DNA from: Nostocales cyanobacterium LEGE 12452
Lineage (GTDB): Bacteria > Cyanobacteriota > Cyanobacteriia > Cyanobacteriales > Nostocaceae
DNA length: 43,218 nucleotides
Direction: 5' to 3'
NCBI GenBank assembly: GCA_015206945.1
Contig: JADEXV010000038.1
Span: forward strand, 1 to 43,218
Shown: positions 26,561 through 34,704 of the stretch, in pieces
Layout: every line of letters begins with the position of its first letter
Position numbering within the stretch: the first letter of the stretch is position 1
Position numbers and translations under genes: made by a program
The notes under the pieces: model-generated
The model's database searches: none
Seen by the model: the letters and a program-made list of their open reading frames with translations, nothing else
What the model was told of the DNA's origin: nothing

Positions 26561-27358
26561 TTACACCTGATGAACTAATTTCCAACTTACCATCATCAAA
26601 ATCGTATAAATGATAAACCGTAGTGGGCGTTGCGGAGCTACCTGGCAGATTTTAGCGCCAAGTAAAACCCCTGGCACAGAGCCTAGCCATATAGGCATTA
26701 CCAAACTCCAATCAACTGTTCCGAGGCTTAGATGACCAAGGGCTGTAAACAGCAGTAAAATCGCTGCGTGTGAAATATCTGTACCCACTAACTTTCGTGC
26801 ATCAAGGCGGAAAAACCCAATCAGCACTAGGGCAAACATTGAACCTGATGAGACGCTAGTTAGACCAACCAAACAGCCTAAAATTGCTCCCAAAGTAATT
26901 GTCATAAATCGACCAAAGTTAGTTTCTAAGTCTAACTTTGGCAGTTCGGGTAAATTAAATTTGGGTAAAAAAGTCAATAACAACAATTGCACTAGTGCTA
27001 ACACTGTGACTAGCAAAATCATCCCGCCCAGCAAACGGAGCAAGATGTTATCCAGGTTATACCCACCTGTACGTTTAATGAAGTGCAAAATTCCCACCCC
27101 GAAGAGTGAGCCTGGAACACTCCCGAATGCCAGCCATTTGACAACTTCTGTGTCAAGGGTTTTCTGTTCCCAATGCTTGACACTACCAACAATTTTCATC
27201 AATGTGGCAGCCACAACATCAGAACTCACAGCGATAGAAGGCGGAACCTGAAAGACAAAAATTAACATTGGGGTGATGAGAGAGGCTCCGCCAATTCCCG
27301 TCAAACCAACGATGATGCCAACAAAGAAGCTTAAGAATGGTAGTAATAAATAGTGCAT
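26561..27358 (-). CDS. TauE/SafE-family anion exporter
   Basis: About 265 residues from the ATG at 27358; the frame extends to a TTG at 27409. The protein has eight predicted spans in two repeats. Family signatures are FFVGIIVGLTGIGGASLITPML near the start and GCLVGLTSVSSGSMFALVLIG in the second half. TauE/SafE proteins export sulfite, sulfoacetate or other sulfur oxyanions; some import sulfate. It is the last member of the sulfur island and has its own upstream region with two ACCGTA-type sites. Sulfite or sulfate transport is a reasonable inference. Confidence 0.88.
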   Translation of the reverse strand: MHYLLLPFLSFFVGIIVGLTGIGGASLITPMLIFVFQVPPSIAVSSDVVAATLMKIVGSVKHWEQKTLDTEVVKWLAFGSVPGSLFGVGILHFIKRTGGYNLDNILLRLLGGMILLVTVLALVQLLLLTFLPKFNLPELPKLDLETNFGRFMTITLGAILGCLVGLTSVSSGSMFALVLIGFFRLDARKLVGTDISHAAILLLFTALGHLSLGTVDWSLVMPIWLGSVPGVLLGAKICQVAPQRPLRFIIYTILMMVSWKLVHQV

Positions 27359-28021
27359 ACTCTTTGGGGGTTTGAGAAAGTCAGCTAGAGCTTCACTACT
27401 AAAGAGCAATAACTCAGCCGAATTACAGCCTAGTGGTAGATAGAGCTAGTCATGGCAAGTTATTGTGTTTCTCAAAGGATGAGTGACACAAAAGAAAGGT
27501 TATCCAGCTAAAAGTTAGAGCAGAGGATTACTGGACAACTTAAAACCTGTCTGGAAGTTTTTGGAAGTATGACAACTGGCATTTAGCTGAAACAGACTTT
27601 GATAACTGCTTATGGGTCAGTTGTTTTACTAAAATCAACTTCTTACTGGTTTTTATGCGGTTTTCCGTGCAAAAGCCGGTAAAGCGATGTGCTTACCGTA
27701 TTTTACTTGTAAACACGATCAAACGTCTAGCGTATTCGCTTTGTATATCGCTATATTCTCTGGATAATAGACCGTAAGTCTAATGACTCATGGAAAATTT
27801 TGTTTTTTACAACCCAGTCAAAATCCTGTTTAGCAAAGCTCAAATCGCCAATATTGGGGAGTTTTACATCAAGTGTTTCTTCAGAGAGCGTTCAGTAGGC
27901 AATGTAAGCAAAAATATTGTGTAAAAGCTAAAAAACTGTCGCTGGGAGTAAATTGAGATATTGGAACCTTTATGAAAGTCAGGTTAAAATCGCAAGCAAA
28001 GTGTAAATCTGAAGTGAAATT
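27359..28021. other. Intergenic region with divergent promoters
   Basis: About 660 bp between the TauE gene (leftward) and the 28022 gene (rightward). Besides the two ACCGTA-type sites I see no RNA gene or hairpin. Confidence 0.4.
27692..27780 (-). promoter_or_regulatory. Two ACCGTA-type sites upstream of the TauE gene
   Basis: CTTACCGTATTTTAC at 27692-27706 and TAGACCGTAAGTCTA at 27768-27782, the second palindromic (TAGAC/GTCTA arms). They lie 330-420 bp before the TauE gene and may instead belong to the rightward gene at 28022. Confidence 0.25.
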
Positions 28022-28501
28022 ATGAAAACTGCTGAAAAATTAGCTGCTGGTTGGCTACTGACACTCGGATTCATGTTTGTAACTCTATCAGCAACAGCGG
28101 CATTAGATAAATTTGCTACACGAAAAGCCATCATAATACCCACAGGTGAGTATGAGTTTAATGCACCTAATGCTACTTATGAAGATAATAATGCTGCTGT
28201 TGGTGGTCTAATTTTTGGTGTCCCTACCCTAACACTGGGCACGTGGTTAGCATTGGGATTGTACCGTCAAAGTCGGCAGGAGAAAAAGGCGATTAATCAA
28301 CAAGTTAGCGATCGCCTGCAATCAATTTTTTATGAGATGCTACAAGAAAATCACGGGCGCGTAACTGTTTTAGGCTTTGCCATACAGTCACAACTACCCG
28401 CAGCCCACGCCAGACAATATTTAGATGAAAAAGCTAAAGAATTCAATGCAAACTTTAAGGTGAACGAAGAAGGGGCTGTATCATATCATTTTGATGTCTA
28501 A
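28022..28501 (+). CDS. Small two-span membrane protein of unknown function
   Basis: A 159-residue protein with two membrane segments (about 10-30 and 61-81) and a cytoplasmic C-terminal domain. The tail (SQLPAAHARQYLDEKAKEFNANFKVNEEGAVSYHF) matches a small helical/winged motif that I recall attached to many cyanobacterial proteins, with the pattern AxxYLDEKAKEFxAxFxVxExGxxxYxF. It has no known function. It is not in an operon with the next gene, because a heptamer-repeat element lies between them. Confidence 0.75.
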   Translation: MKTAEKLAAGWLLTLGFMFVTLSATAALDKFATRKAIIIPTGEYEFNAPNATYEDNNAAVGGLIFGVPTLTLGTWLALGLYRQSRQEKKAINQQVSDRLQSIFYEMLQENHGRVTVLGFAIQSQLPAAHARQYLDEKAKEFNANFKVNEEGAVSYHFDV

Positions 28502-28503
28502 TT

Positions 28504-28643
28504 GTCATTAGTCATTTGTCCTTTGTCCTTTGTCATTTGTTATTCACTAATACTTCTCTACAAGAGGCTGCGCCAACGACTACGCGGTAGTTGAGCGCAG
28601 TCGAAACTCAGTAAAAGTGACTAATGACTAATGACTAATGACT
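28504..28643. repeat. Heptamer repeats flanking a palindromic unit (TIR-like)
   Basis: GTCATTAGTCATT at 28504-28516 is the perfect reverse complement of copies at 28623-28635 and 28630-28642. Between lie TTTGTCC-type heptamers and an interspersed repeat (28552-28611, core CAAGAGGCTGCGCCAACGAC). It resembles a small non-autonomous mobile unit. The right end provides a false early start for the next gene. Confidence 0.7.
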
Positions 28644-28669
28644 ACTTTACCAACTTACGGCTAGTTCTA

Positions 28670-29050
28670 ATGACGCAGATTTTTTTGAGCGTAGCTGCCA
28701 TTTTGGGCGGTTTGTCAGTTGCTGCTGGTGCTTTTGCTTCCCATGCGTTACGGGAAAAAATTAGTGAGCGATCGCTAGAAATTTTTGAAACTGGCGCTCG
28801 TTACCAAATGTATCATGCTCTTGCCCTTTTTCTAGTAGCCATACTAATTAGTCGTACCGAGTCCCCTCAACCCACACTCGTAGCCAGTGGATGGCTGTTT
28901 ATCATTGGCATTGCTATTTTCTCAGGTAGCTTGTACGCCCTTAGCTTAACCGGTATTAAATCCTTGGGAGCGATCGCACCACTAGGCGGCACAGCCTTTC
29001 TTGCAGGTTGGGGTGCTTTAGCTTTTGCTGCTTGGAATTTGAAGTTGTAA
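28670..29050 (+). CDS. DUF423 (YgdD-type) membrane protein
   Basis: A 126-residue protein with four membrane spans when started at the ATG at 28670. The frame goes back to 28631, but those codons are heptamer repeat, so I reject the earlier start. DUF423 signatures are AAILGGLSVAAGAFASHALRE, FETGARYQMYHALAL and the C-terminal IAPLGGTAFLAGWGALAFAA. The function of DUF423 proteins is unknown. The IS element begins 24 bp after its stop codon. Confidence 0.9.
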   Translation: MTQIFLSVAAILGGLSVAAGAFASHALREKISERSLEIFETGARYQMYHALALFLVAILISRTESPQPTLVASGWLFIIGIAIFSGSLYALSLTGIKSLGAIAPLGGTAFLAGWGALAFAAWNLKL

Positions 29051-29073
29051 AAAAGTTAGGAGTTAAAAAGTCT

Positions 29074-29103
29074 GGCTCTTCCAGACTAGATATGTTAAAT
29101 TAA
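29074..29103. repeat. Left terminal inverted repeat of the ISL3 element
   Basis: Starts with GGCTCTTCCAGACTAGATAT. It overlaps the transposase stop codon at 29100-29102. The partner lies at 30463-30492. Confidence 0.85.
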
Positions 29104-30326
29104 CAACAGAAATACCAATTTAGTAAAACCCTTCTTCTAAAATTATGAAAGTTAGTTAAGCCATAAGCCCTGCGTTTAATGAGCTTAATCTTCTGATTAA
29201 TTCCTTCTACGATACCTTGAGTAGTTCGGTGATCAAAATAAGCCAGAATTTCATCTATCCATCTACTGATTGTTCGACAGCTTTTGGGGAAAAATTTATA
29301 AGCTGCTTGAGTCCATTCCAGGAATTTATCTAAGGCTTCATCACTGGTTATTGGACTTTCAAATATATCTCTAATTGCTTCTTTATTGCGATACATTTCT
29401 CCTAATTCTGGAGCAACTTTTCGGAGTAAATCTATCTGAGCTTGTTCCTCATCACTGAGGCATTCTTTTTTCTTTAATAAAGGGTATTTACTGTGAGTTA
29501 AGCCAGCTAATTTCTTTTCTCTTTCTTGGCGGTTTTTAATTTTATTAGCTGCTCTTTTTTCCTGTTTTCTTCTTTCGTCTAACTCCTGATTTATTTGTTT
29601 CATGACATGAAATCTATCCGCTACTACTTGAGCATTCGGTAGCATTTCTTGGATTAAACTTTTATAGGGTATCCATAAGTCTATGCTGACTTCTTCTATT
29701 TGATTCAATACCTCTGAACCTAGACTGGATAAGTATTCTGCAATAACTGCTTTATTTCTTTTCTCTAACAATGCTATTGGTCTTCTTGCCTCTAAATCTA
29801 CTAATACTGCTGCATAATTCTTTCCTCCTTTTAATTGTGTGATTTCATCTATTCCTAGCTTTTTTATCTGACGGGGTTTTTCTTTTAGTAAATCTAACTC
29901 TAGTTCTTTTAATATTGTTTCTATCTCAGATGCTGTCATTCTATTTCTTCTAGCTGCACTCTCTACATCAGTTTCTAAAACTTCCTTGATTACTTTCATC
30001 GCTAGTCTTTTTGTGTAAGTTCTTCTAGTTTTTACAAAAGACAATTTTTCGCTAAAAACTTGATGACATTCTGTACATTTCAATTGACGACGATTTACTT
30101 TTAAAATTACTTGATAGTCACTCATTGGTATATCTCTGACCATATACCAATGATTTTGATGAGTTTTATTAGTTGTCTTTCCACAGTGAGGACACTGAGA
30201 AAGTTTTGACTGATTTTGGATTTCAATTACGATTTCATCGTCGGTGATAAAATCGTAATTCACCACCTTTATATCTTCAATATTAATCAGTTTAGTAATA
30301 AAATGAAGTAGGGGATTAGAAGGCAT
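29100..30326 (-). CDS. ISL3-family transposase
   Basis: A 408-residue transposase from the ATG at 30326 (MPSNPLLHF); a TTG at 30380 is an alternative. An N-terminal zinc ribbon is formed by CPHCGKTT and CTECHQ. The helix-turn-helix region follows, with RRTYTKRLAMKVIKEVL and ESAARRNRMTASEIE. The DDE catalytic domain shows LGIDEITQLKGG, VVADRFHVMKQIN and a late GIVEGINQKIKLIKRRAYG carrying the Glu. The frame is intact and there are no premature stops, so the element could still be active. Confidence 0.93.
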   Translation of the reverse strand: MPSNPLLHFITKLINIEDIKVVNYDFITDDEIVIEIQNQSKLSQCPHCGKTTNKTHQNHWYMVRDIPMSDYQVILKVNRRQLKCTECHQVFSEKLSFVKTRRTYTKRLAMKVIKEVLETDVESAARRNRMTASEIETILKELELDLLKEKPRQIKKLGIDEITQLKGGKNYAAVLVDLEARRPIALLEKRNKAVIAEYLSSLGSEVLNQIEEVSIDLWIPYKSLIQEMLPNAQVVADRFHVMKQINQELDERRKQEKRAANKIKNRQEREKKLAGLTHSKYPLLKKKECLSDEEQAQIDLLRKVAPELGEMYRNKEAIRDIFESPITSDEALDKFLEWTQAAYKFFPKSCRTISRWIDEILAYFDHRTTQGIVEGINQKIKLIKRRAYGLTNFHNFRRRVLLNWYFCC

Positions 30327-30462
30327 ATTTATTAAAATGATAATTTTATTTTCAATATTTATTGTCTTTTGTACTGTCAATTACTTCTGCATTTCCTCCC
30401 CAGCTTGGGTTATTACCACCAATCACTGGTAATTCTATTGAAATATATTTGATTTTTTCGTA

Positions 30463-30492
30463 CTATTTTATCATAACTACTCTGGGAGAGCC
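30463..30492. repeat. Right terminal inverted repeat of the ISL3 element
   Basis: On the minus strand it begins GGCTCTCCCAGAGTAGTTAT, 24/30 identical to the left end. Its TAG ends the truncated nucleotidyltransferase frame. Confidence 0.85.
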
Positions 30493-31073
30493 ACTAATTT
30501 TTGGGCGATCAAATCAGAAATATAGGGTAAATTAAAAATCTCATTTAGCTTAATTAAATTAGACTCAACTATTCCTGTTTGCATCAAATAAATTCCAGTT
30601 AATAAAACTCGATAAACATAAAGTAATGGCTTGAGTCGATGCGCATTTTCTTTCTCAAAAAGTTTCCATTGGGTTGTGGCAAAACCAATATAATGGTAGC
30701 TATGATAACGGGTAATACAATTTTTAGCAATATTTTTCAATTCCTCATGCTCAGGTGAGGTTCTTAATATTAAAGGAGAATACAATTGTTCTAAGACATA
30801 ACCATTCTTTTTAAGTAGCATCAAAAAGAATTTTTTGACATCATGAGTTACTAAATCAATTTCTAAAGATTCGCGAACTTCTGAAACTTGAATTGTTTCA
30901 TTTTTAGTCTGTAATCCCACTACTTCTTGAACTGGTAAAATATGCACACCACGCAAGTCATAATCAGAATCAGGTGAGGGAAAACCATATAAGTGGGAAC
31001 CACTGATGATGGCGAATAAAAACGGGTAAGGCTGTTGCCCAATAATTGTATTAATAGAAGTTGGAATATTCAT
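30477..31073 (-). pseudogene. Nucleotidyltransferase-superfamily gene truncated by the IS element
   Basis: The N-terminal part shows the nucleotidyltransferase motif IISGSHLYGFPSPDSDYDLRGV, with Gly25-Ser26 and aspartates 37 and 39. This is the COG3541-type (YcgL-like) family, whose members I recall as about 250 residues or longer. Here the frame ends after 198 residues, and the last five codons (VALPE) come from the end of the IS. No remaining 3' part exists on the other side of the IS, where only 24 bp separate it from the DUF423 gene. The insertion was therefore accompanied by loss of the 3' end. It is divergent from egtC, with start codons nearly touching. Confidence 0.75.
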
Positions 31074-31074
31074 A

Positions 31075-31863
31075 ATGTGCCGTTTACTTGCTTACCTCGG
31101 TTCGCCTATTTCTTTAGAATATCTATTATATAAACCAGAACACTCACTCATCGTCCAGAGTTATCAACCCCACGAAAAGACCTCTGGGGTAGTAAATGCA
31201 GATGGCTTTGGTGTGGGTTGGTATCATATTCAAAAAGATACTGGCCCTTTTATCTACAAAAATACTCTGCCTATTTGAAATGATATAAACCTACCCAGTC
31301 TCAGCCGTTACGTCGAATCAAAGTGTGTACTTGCTTATGTCCGCAGTGCTACACCAGGACAAGCCGTAGATTTTGCTAATTGTCAGCCCTTTAACCATCA
31401 ACAACAGTTATTTATTCACAATGGACGAATCGAAAATTTCCGCAAAACATTACACAGAAAAATTCGCAGTACTTTAACCCAAGATTTTTACGAAAAAATT
31501 AATGGCAATACTGACTCAGAACATATTTTTGCATTGTTACTTTCGCAAAGTCAAATTAACAAACATCGACCTCCAGAATATGCTTTACGCTCCACATTAT
31601 TAACGCTGCTAGAGATGGCAAAACGCTATCAAGTAGAAGCCTCACTCAACGTAGTTTTTAATGACGGACATCGTTTAATAGCTTCTCGTTTTGCTACCAC
31701 TTCACCGCCTCCATCTCTTTACTGGATACGAGATGATCCGACTTTCCCACAATCCGTAATTATTGCGTCTGAACCTCTATTTCTAGGTAATTGGATTGCT
31801 TGCCCAGAAAATAGCATCATTAGTGTGGGAGCAGACTGTGAGATCCAAATTGAGCAAATCTAG
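31075..31863 (+). pseudogene. egtC: egtC with a premature stop codon
   Basis: Reads MCRLLAYLG with catalytic Cys2 and [11 protein letters not shown], both typical of EgtC, the class II amidohydrolase that removes the glutamate from the ergothioneine intermediate. At 31276-31278 a TGA replaces the codon for a tryptophan expected in LPIWND (codon 68). After it the same frame stays open for 194 codons to 31863 and still matches the family (YVRSATPGQAVDFANCQPF, IHNGRIENFR, GNTDSEHIFALLL). The most likely cause is a single G-to-A change. The product would be a 67-residue stub unless read through. A sequencing error cannot be excluded from one sequence. Confidence 0.85.
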
Positions 31864-31864
31864 T

Positions 31865-32040
31865 GTGAAAGAGGCTATTTCTCAAGCCTTCGATAAATGT
31901 CGCTCGAAAACTTTTGCGCTATTCCAGGATATGGACGAAGCCACATTCTCTAGTCAACCTCATTCTGACTTGATCTGCTATTGGCTGCTACTTGGGACAT
32001 ATTGCCTATATCGAGTCTTTATCGTTGGAGAACATAGCAA
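31865..32040 (+). pseudogene. egtB: egtB remnant with a frameshift
   Basis: Starts at a GTG one base after the egtC stop and reads ISQAFDKCRSKTFALFQDMDEATFSSQPHSDL, the N-terminal DinB-like helices of EgtB. Near 31973 one extra base shifts the frame; in the +1 frame the next residues are SAIGCYLGHIAYIESL, matching the GWHLGHIAYxE core with the iron-ligand His kept. Similarity then ends after roughly 55 residues, so some 350 residues of the enzyme are missing. EgtB is the iron-dependent sulfoxide synthase that joins cysteine or glutamylcysteine to hercynine. The gene is clearly dead. Confidence 0.75.
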
Positions 32041-32095
32041 TTAGACGCTTACTTGCTACTATTTTTGTGGGAAAATCCTGAAAAATAGCTTTAAA

Positions 32096-32117
32096 GCTTG
32101 AGCTATATTGCTCAAGC
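32096..32117. other. Hairpin between the egtB remnant and egtD
   Basis: Perfect 8-bp arms GCTTGAGC and GCTCAAGC around TATATT. No long U tract follows, so it is only a weak terminator candidate. It may be a scar of the deletion that removed egtB. Confidence 0.4.
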
Positions 32118-32208
32118 ATGATTTTATTAACTATGGCTATGTGTTTCACTGATTGGGGTAAAGGTCTGCTATCAAAGTAACCTATTACGCCAAGCAAACG
32201 GAGGTTTC

Positions 32209-33243
32209 ATGTCGATATCTAAAGCTGTTAACAGCAAGGTTACTTCTCAAAGCAGCGTTGAAAAACGCTTGCTGATAGAGCGTTTGGTAGGAGCAACTCA
32301 AATAGTTGCATCTAGTGCTGGAAGTGATGTAGTGAAGGGATTAACTCACACCCCTAAATCTCTACCCCCTTGTTACTTTTATGATGACCGTGGTTCCGAT
32401 CTATTTGAGCAAATCTGTGATTTACCAGAATATTATCTTACACGCACAGAAACAACGATTTTACAGCAGTATGCTGGTGAAATTGCCAAGATAACTGGCG
32501 TTTGTGAATTGGTAGAACTTGGCAGTGGCAGTTCTAGCAAAACCCGCATTTTACTAGATGCCTACCAGCAACTAGGCTATCCTCTGCACTACCTACCAAT
32601 TGATGTATGTGCAGGTATGTTGGAAAGTAGTGCCAAGCAGTTATTAAAAGATTATCCCTTACTCCAAGTTTATGCACTAGCGGGAACCTATGAATTAGCC
32701 CTTGCAAAACTCCTACCGACGCAATTACCCAGTCGGATGATTTGTTTTATTGGTAGCAGTTTAGGTAATCTTACCCCTGATGAGTGTGATGTGTTCTTCT
32801 CTCAAATTACTAATGCTCTACAAGTCGGTGAGTATTTTTTATTGGGGATAGATTTACGAAAGCCAAAACAGATTTTGGAACCAGCTTATAACGACAGCCA
32901 GGGAGTGACAGCTGCATTTAACCTCAATATGCTAGAACATTTAAATCAGCGATTTGAGGGTAACTTTGACACCACCCAGTTTGAACACTGGGCATTTTAC
33001 AATGAAAGCGAGCATCAAATAGAAATGCATTTACGCAGCTTGCGATCGCAAATTGTAGAATTACGCGCTCTTAATCTTAAGGTTAATTTTGCACTAGGTG
33101 AGACTATCCTTACCGAAATTTCCCGCAAATTTGACCTTAATACTATCAAACAGCAACTAACTGCACAAGGTTTATTACCTCTTCATGTGTGGAGAGATCC
33201 AAATCAATGGTTTGGCTTAATGTTCTGTCAGCTGCAAGCATAA
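32209..33243 (+). CDS. egtD: L-histidine N-alpha-methyltransferase
   Basis: Methylates histidine three times with SAM to give hercynine, the first step to ergothioneine. The 344-residue protein shows CYFYDDRGSDLFEQICDLPEYYLTRTE (residues 55-81), the SAM loop VELGSGSSSKTRILLDAY (102-119), the histidine-binding area with IDVCAGMLE, then IGSSLGNL and LGIDLRKP, and the C-terminal FGLMFCQL. It has a strong ribosome binding site (GGAGG at 32200-32204) and no lesions. It is intact while its partners egtC and egtB are broken upstream. It may be under a different promoter or make hercynine for another use. Confidence 0.94.
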   Translation: MSISKAVNSKVTSQSSVEKRLLIERLVGATQIVASSAGSDVVKGLTHTPKSLPPCYFYDDRGSDLFEQICDLPEYYLTRTETTILQQYAGEIAKITGVCELVELGSGSSSKTRILLDAYQQLGYPLHYLPIDVCAGMLESSAKQLLKDYPLLQVYALAGTYELALAKLLPTQLPSRMICFIGSSLGNLTPDECDVFFSQITNALQVGEYFLLGIDLRKPKQILEPAYNDSQGVTAAFNLNMLEHLNQRFEGNFDTTQFEHWAFYNESEHQIEMHLRSLRSQIVELRALNLKVNFALGETILTEISRKFDLNTIKQQLTAQGLLPLHVWRDPNQWFGLMFCQLQA

Positions 33244-33347
33244 AGCAAATCAGGGTATGGCTAATATATATAGCGGTTCTCAGTTGAGTCCAATATATAT
33301 CTAACAAAAACAGTACTTCTCTATAAGCGTTGGGGAGTAACATTCAA

Positions 33348-33374
33348 AACCTCTCTTCTTTTAGGAGAGAGGTT
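33348..33374 (+). terminator. Hairpin after egtD
   Basis: Perfect 9-bp arms AACCTCTCT (33348-33356) and AGAGAGGTT (33366-33374). It is of the same family as the palindromic repeat in nagA and may serve as terminator. No strong T tract. Confidence 0.5.
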
Positions 33375-33409
33375 AAACTATATTAGACCTCTTGTACGAA
33401 TGCAAATAA

Positions 33410-33724
33410 TTATTGCTGCATTGAAGGCGTAGGAAAAATTCTGCTGAATATAGGAAGCCGTGTACGAGGCTTATTTGCTGTTCTATTGGCATTAGGAACA
33501 GAAGAGTTATTAGCTGCCTCAGAAAGGAGAGGTGGTTTGCTATTAGTAGAATTGGCAAAATCACTCAATTGGGTAGCCGAAGGTGAATTTGAAGGTATGG
33601 AAGTAACATTTTCAGGATTTTGACTGTTGGTTTTTACCGGAGTTTGAGCTTGAGATGGAGTAACGAGGAAAGTTGAACTTGTTCCTAATACCAGTATGAG
33701 TAAATGAGAAATATATTGTTGCAT
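33410..33724 (-). CDS. Small secreted protein of unknown function
   Basis: 104 residues from the ATG at 33724, with a signal peptide (hydrophobic ISHLLILVLGTSSTFLV then SQAQ). The mature part is a low-complexity chain rich in Ser, Asn, Pro and Thr with no cysteines. It appears disordered and could be a surface or periplasmic linker protein. I recognise no family. It is a separate leftward gene facing egtD. Confidence 0.55.
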   Translation of the reverse strand: MQQYISHLLILVLGTSSTFLVTPSQAQTPVKTNSQNPENVTSIPSNSPSATQLSDFANSTNSKPPLLSEAANNSSVPNANRTANKPRTRLPIFSRIFPTPSMQQ

Positions 33725-34449
33725 GGGGATTGGTAAAATGGGTTGATAAATATTCAAAGCTTGAAGAAGTTGTGTTTGTTCTCAGTTAGAAATAAAAGTG
33801 CAATTTTCCAATAGAAATCATGACGCTGTTGCCTCATAAAACTTGAACACAGCGATTTCAAAATGCACAGAATATTAATGCTTAGTACATTAATTTACGA
33901 ACAACAATCTAACCTCCCTCAATCAAGGGGAAGATAAACTCTCTTTTGTAAAAAGAAAGAGAGCGGTTATTTTAAGACTCCTGAATCTGCCTGAAGGAGA
34001 GTTAGAAATAGATACATCTGGAATAATTGACGTTTTTTTAATCAACTAAGCCAGCACAACTATTAATATTCTAGTGATATTTAACTTGTTAATAAAAGAG
34101 GAATGTTACTGAACTTTTTGACAAAACTGATTTATATAAAATCAACTCTAACTCGCATATTTAACTAATTAAAGCAAAAAGTATATGAATTTTTAATAAA
34201 GCCTAAATTTGATAAAGTAGTTTTAGTTAATCAATGCGTGTATATTTCAGCAATATACACTAAGTCTGAATATATTAAGTAAATATTGAGAATATAAATC
34301 CACAGAAACCCGACTTTTCAAACAAGTCAGAATTCTTATTTGTCACAAAGATTTAGGTTTGCTCGATATGAGTTTAGCTGTAGACATTCTTAAACTACAA
34401 CCCATTCCTAGTTAGATAAGACAGACAACAATTAATTTTTGCTTCAATT
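33725..34449. other. Long intergenic region
   Basis: Over 700 bp of mostly AT-rich DNA. A hairpin with 8-bp arms (CTCTCTTT at 33939-33946, AAAGAGAG at 33956-33963) is the only clear structure. A short rightward streak at 34368-34416 (MSLAVDILKLQPIPS) is unassigned. Confidence 0.4.
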
Positions 34450-34595
34450 GAACCAGGGATAGAACAGCAGATTCGCACATCATGATTACTCAACTAGAAG
34501 AGTTAGCTGAGACGCTGTTAAATTTCAACAGTCAAAGCGATTTAGTATATTACCTAGAAAATATCTTTTTACCTCAACCTAATCTGCAAGATTAA
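34450..34595 (+). pseudogene. Remnant of a DUF4351 C-terminal domain
   Basis: Two frames meet near 34480: GIEQQIRTS in one and ITQLEELAETLLNFNSQSDLVYYLEN in the next. Together they match the end of DUF4351 (QQIxxLxITQLEELGEALLDFxxxxDLxxWL), a tail common on Rpn-type PD-(D/E)XK nuclease proteins in cyanobacteria. The bulk of the gene is gone. The tail is readable from an ATG at 34482 as 37 residues, but I do not consider that a gene. Confidence 0.5.
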
Positions 34596-34611
34596 GCGAC
34601 ACCTACGCAAG

Positions 34612-34682
34612 AGTAAAGGGGGCAGGAATTAGGGGGATATTCCTACATCTTTCTCCCCTTCTCCTTGCTCCCCTACCTCTTT
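34612..34682. repeat. Degenerate purine/pyrimidine-rich tandem repeat
   Basis: GGGGGCAGGAATTAGGGGGA followed by TTCTCCCCTTCTCCTTGCTC-type units. It ends just before the ilvB stop codon and resembles the repeats at 1-90 and 22101-22120. Confidence 0.5.
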
Positions 34683-34704
34683 GGTCTTGAATTATCAAAA
34701 AGCG

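Larger units (their letters stand above)
29074..30492. mobile_element. ISL3-family insertion sequence
   Basis: A 1419-bp element with imperfect terminal inverted repeats. GGCTCTTCCAGACTAG at 29074 and GGCTCTCCCAGAGTAG read inward from 30492 match at 24 of the first 30 positions. One transposase gene fills it. ISL3 elements normally create 8-bp target duplications, but the flanks here (AAAAGTCT left, ACTAATTT right) do not match. The right end lies within a nucleotidyltransferase gene and supplies its last codons and stop. Confidence 0.88.

Noticed and set aside
26608-26625. ACCGTAGT match as a regulatory site
   Set aside because: It lies inside the coding region of the TauE gene and is probably a chance occurrence; it is a reminder of the background rate of the motif.
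28504-28643. CRISPR-like array from the repeated TAATGAC units
   Set aside because: Units are 7 bp and adjoin with no unique spacers, so it is a tandem heptamer repeat.
31534-31863. Separate gene of 109 codons
   Set aside because: It is the 3' part of egtC in the same frame after the premature stop, not an independent gene.
31796-32044. Small rightward gene of 82 codons
   Set aside because: Its first part overlaps egtC out of frame; the meaningful part from 31865 is the egtB remnant.
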